From NCBI GenBank assembly GCA_913776405.1, contig CAJYOV010000227.1:1-8503 (forward strand): a stretch of DNA of 8,503 nucleotides, written 5' to 3'. The translations under genes and the position numbers were made by a program. The stretch is from Pseudobdellovibrionaceae bacterium (lineage in GTDB: Bacteria; Bdellovibrionota; Bdellovibrionia; Bdellovibrionales; JAMPXM01). Below the pieces are notes generated by a model that was given only the letters and a program-made list of their open reading frames with translations, searched no databases and was not told where the DNA came from. This document shows, in pieces, positions 6,728 through 8,503 of the stretch; positions within the stretch are counted from its first letter, which is position 1; the number at the start of each line of letters is the position of its first letter.

Positions 6728-8311
6728 ATGGTTCGCCCCCTTTGCGCCTCGTTAGTGGCCATCCTTGCGACATCGTCGTTTGCCTCAGCGGATGTTGAGA
6801 AAGAATGGCAGGAGTTTCAGAACAACCCCGCTGCTTATATGGACAAGCCGCTAATCAAGCGTGGCGTGAATGAAGAGCTCTTCCCGAACGTGCCGAATCT
6901 TTTCTCGAAAGAAGACCGCGAATCCGGTGAGTTCGTAGAAAAGAAAGCTCAATACCGCACTGGCAGCACACACCTCGCTTCGCCCCTTTGTTCCGCTGAC
7001 GGCGTTTGCTTAGATGACGTCATCGCAGGTCGCGCAAAAGCAAAAGAGCGCGTTCAAGATTTCCTCGATCTCAACGAATTCCGCTCGAAGAAGATCCGAC
7101 CAACCGCAGATCTCACTGAAATGGAAGAGCGCGGTTTAAAGTCGGCGAAGCTCGATGAAACGCCTTGGTCAGACACCTACTGGCCGATTTCTCAAGGCTT
7201 GCTCGGTGCTCGCTACTCTGAGCACCGATTCTCGGCTCTGAAAGACAACTGGAAAGCGCGCTACGATCTTCTTCTCACGCCGCAGGCAAGCCTTCGCGAA
7301 ACTCTCGTGAACGGGTCGCAAGACGATTTGAACTCTCTTTCGCCTTCTGAAAAATACGATCTTCTTTTAGGTGACGTGAAAGGTCCTTACCAAGCCGGTT
7401 ACCTCACGCCATCGCAGTGGTCGCAAGGCGAAGGCTATTACAAAAACCAAGGTAAAGTTGAAACGTGGATGGGCATCTGTAACGGATGGTCGACTGCATC
7501 GTTCATGTTGCCGCGTCCAAGAAAAGCTGTGCAAACGCCGACAGCGGATGGCTCACGCCAAATCACGTTCTACCCGTCTGACATGAAAGGTCTCGCTTCG
7601 TATTCGTGGGCGATGGCTGACATGCACTACAACTTCCTCGGCGGTCGCTGCAATGTGAAGAAGCCGAAGAAAGACAGAGCAAGCGGACGCATCTTGGATG
7701 AAGAGTGCTTCGACACAAATCCAGGCAACTGGCACGTAGCGATCGTAAACCAAATCGGACTCGCAAAACGTTCGTTCGTGATGGATGCCACATTCGATTA
7801 CGAAGTTTGGAATCAACCGGTCTATTCTTACAAATACAAATACTTTAACCCGCAAACGGGCCGCGAAGCGCGTTCGCTTGAGACAGCGACAGTTGCGATC
7901 GCCGATTTCTCGAAAGACAAATTCAAGAAATTCCGCTCGAAACAAACGGCAAACGTTGTCGGTATCGAGATGGAAGTTCAGTACGTTGCTGAAACGACCC
8001 CGAGCTCTGCTCTTACGGATCACTCTGGTCGAGACCGTATTGTGACCGTAAGTTACATGTACGACCTTGAGCTCAATAGCAAAGGTCAGATCATCGGCGG
8101 CGAGTGGTACTCAAACGCGCACCCAGACTTCCTCTGGCAGCCAGCTGCCGACGCTCGCGCAGAATCGTACGGTGACCAAGCGCTGAAAGGTTCTTGGAAA
8201 CTTGGCGAACCGCTTCCGCAATTCTGGCGCGATATTGCTGTGAAGACAGCGACAAAGCACAACCAGCCCCTCGCTGCGATCGTCGAGCAATTGATTTCGG
8301 GAGCGCAGTAA
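6728..8311 (+). CDS. Secreted transglutaminase-elicitor family protein with Pep-13-like core
   Basis: This 527-residue protein has a signal peptide (1-21, cleavage after ASA) and so is exported. The centre matches the transglutaminase-elicitor family, whose known members include Phytophthora GP42, enzymes that cross-link glutamine and lysine side chains. The supporting motifs are WMGICNGWSTASFM with candidate nucleophile C251, GNWHVAIVNQIG with H336, and SFVMDATFDYEVWNQPV with D353. VWNQPV (360-365) is identical to the first six residues of the Pep-13 elicitor peptide. GGEWYSNAHPDFLWQP (457-472) is a further conserved-looking block. Cysteines C88, C94, C308 and C327 could form disulfides outside the cell. 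AGGAG lies 6 bases before the ATG. The first 130 residues are not recognised and may be a propeptide. The assignment is from motifs by eye; the catalytic triad is inferred by analogy with papain-like transglutaminases. A second secreted gene follows after 4 bases. Confidence 0.82.
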   Translation: MVRPLCASLVAILATSSFASADVEKEWQEFQNNPAAYMDKPLIKRGVNEELFPNVPNLFSKEDRESGEFVEKKAQYRTGSTHLASPLCSADGVCLDDVIAGRAKAKERVQDFLDLNEFRSKKIRPTADLTEMEERGLKSAKLDETPWSDTYWPISQGLLGARYSEHRFSALKDNWKARYDLLLTPQASLRETLVNGSQDDLNSLSPSEKYDLLLGDVKGPYQAGYLTPSQWSQGEGYYKNQGKVETWMGICNGWSTASFMLPRPRKAVQTPTADGSRQITFYPSDMKGLASYSWAMADMHYNFLGGRCNVKKPKKDRASGRILDEECFDTNPGNWHVAIVNQIGLAKRSFVMDATFDYEVWNQPVYSYKYKYFNPQTGREARSLETATVAIADFSKDKFKKFRSKQTANVVGIEMEVQYVAETTPSSALTDHSGRDRIVTVSYMYDLELNSKGQIIGGEWYSNAHPDFLWQPAADARAESYGDQALKGSWKLGEPLPQFWRDIAVKTATKHNQPLAAIVEQLISGAQ

Positions 8312-8315
8312 CGTT

Positions 8316-8503
8316 ATGAACGCGGCGCTCGCGTCTTTAATAACGCTTGCGCTTCTCATCGCACCGAACGCATTCGGTGCGGACCCTTCTTGGTTTCCGG
8401 CTCTTTCCTGTCGTCAGGCATGGAGCGGTAAAGATAAAGCGCGCTTCGATTATGCGCGCGACCGCGACTACAAGTCTTATCAGTCGCGCCTTCGTTCCGA
8501 ACA
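8316..8503 (+). CDS. Secreted protein of unknown function, N-terminal part (cut by window edge)
   Basis: The ATG at 8316 lies 4 bases after the transglutaminase stop and opens 62 codons to the window end. It begins with a signal peptide (MNAALASLITLALLIAPNAFG, cleavage near AFG-AD), followed by DPSWFPALSCRQAWSGKDKARFDYARDRDYKSYQSRLRSE, rich in Arg, Asp, Lys and Tyr with one early cysteine. GGGAG at 8299-8303, inside the end of the upstream gene, is a possible but distant ribosome site, so translation may be coupled. The close spacing predicts one operon with the transglutaminase, and the two products may act in the same compartment. The family is not recognised. Confidence 0.8.
   Translation, partial: MNAALASLITLALLIAPNAFGADPSWFPALSCRQAWSGKDKARFDYARDRDYKSYQSRLRSE

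Overview
The window comes from a Gram-negative bacterium with an outer membrane. Five of the eight genes encode Sec-type signal peptides, two of those end in outer-membrane beta-barrels, and groES-groEL have the normal bacterial form. GC content looks close to half. The mix of many secreted or outer-membrane proteins of unknown function plus a bacterial Pep-13-type transglutaminase would fit a Bdellovibrionota or deltaproteobacterial-type genome, but that placement is inference and I would not go below phylum.

Layout. Positions 1-1298 (minus strand) hold a 372-residue outer-membrane protein with a TQTVQ-repeat linker, followed 19 bases later by the first 53 codons of a CheY-like response regulator that runs off the left edge. 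A 107-base divergent region with a nested inverted repeat separates this pair from a plus-strand gene (1406-3034), which encodes a signal peptide, a CsgG/FlgT-like periplasmic part and a C-terminal beta-barrel. Next, on the plus strand, is a small secreted-protein gene (3116-3534) whose signal peptide and body lie in different reading frames. It ends at a terminator hairpin. Between it and the convergent groEL lie a 19-bp inverted repeat built from degenerate CTGGAA hexamers and a second terminator.

Positions 3769-5805 (minus strand) are groES-groEL. The groES promoter resembles a sigma-32 heat-shock promoter, is flanked by an AT-rich inverted repeat, and has no CIRCE element. Upstream on the same strand is a small periplasmic coiled-coil protein (5961-6431). 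After a 296-base divergent regulatory region, the plus strand carries a secreted protein of the transglutaminase-elicitor family (6728-8311) that contains the VWNQPV core of the Phytophthora Pep-13 epitope. Four bases later begins another secreted protein, cut by the right edge.

How it fits together. The genes look like three independent envelope or secretion modules around a chaperonin operon rather than one pathway. The most distinctive signals are: the transglutaminase with its conserved Pep-13 core; the frameshift in the small secreted gene; two promoters (for that gene and for groES) whose C-rich -10 regions are complementary to the Shine-Dalgarno sequence of the gene they drive, so that read-through RNA but not promoter-initiated RNA could hide the ribosome site; and the hexamer-built hairpin between the two terminators.
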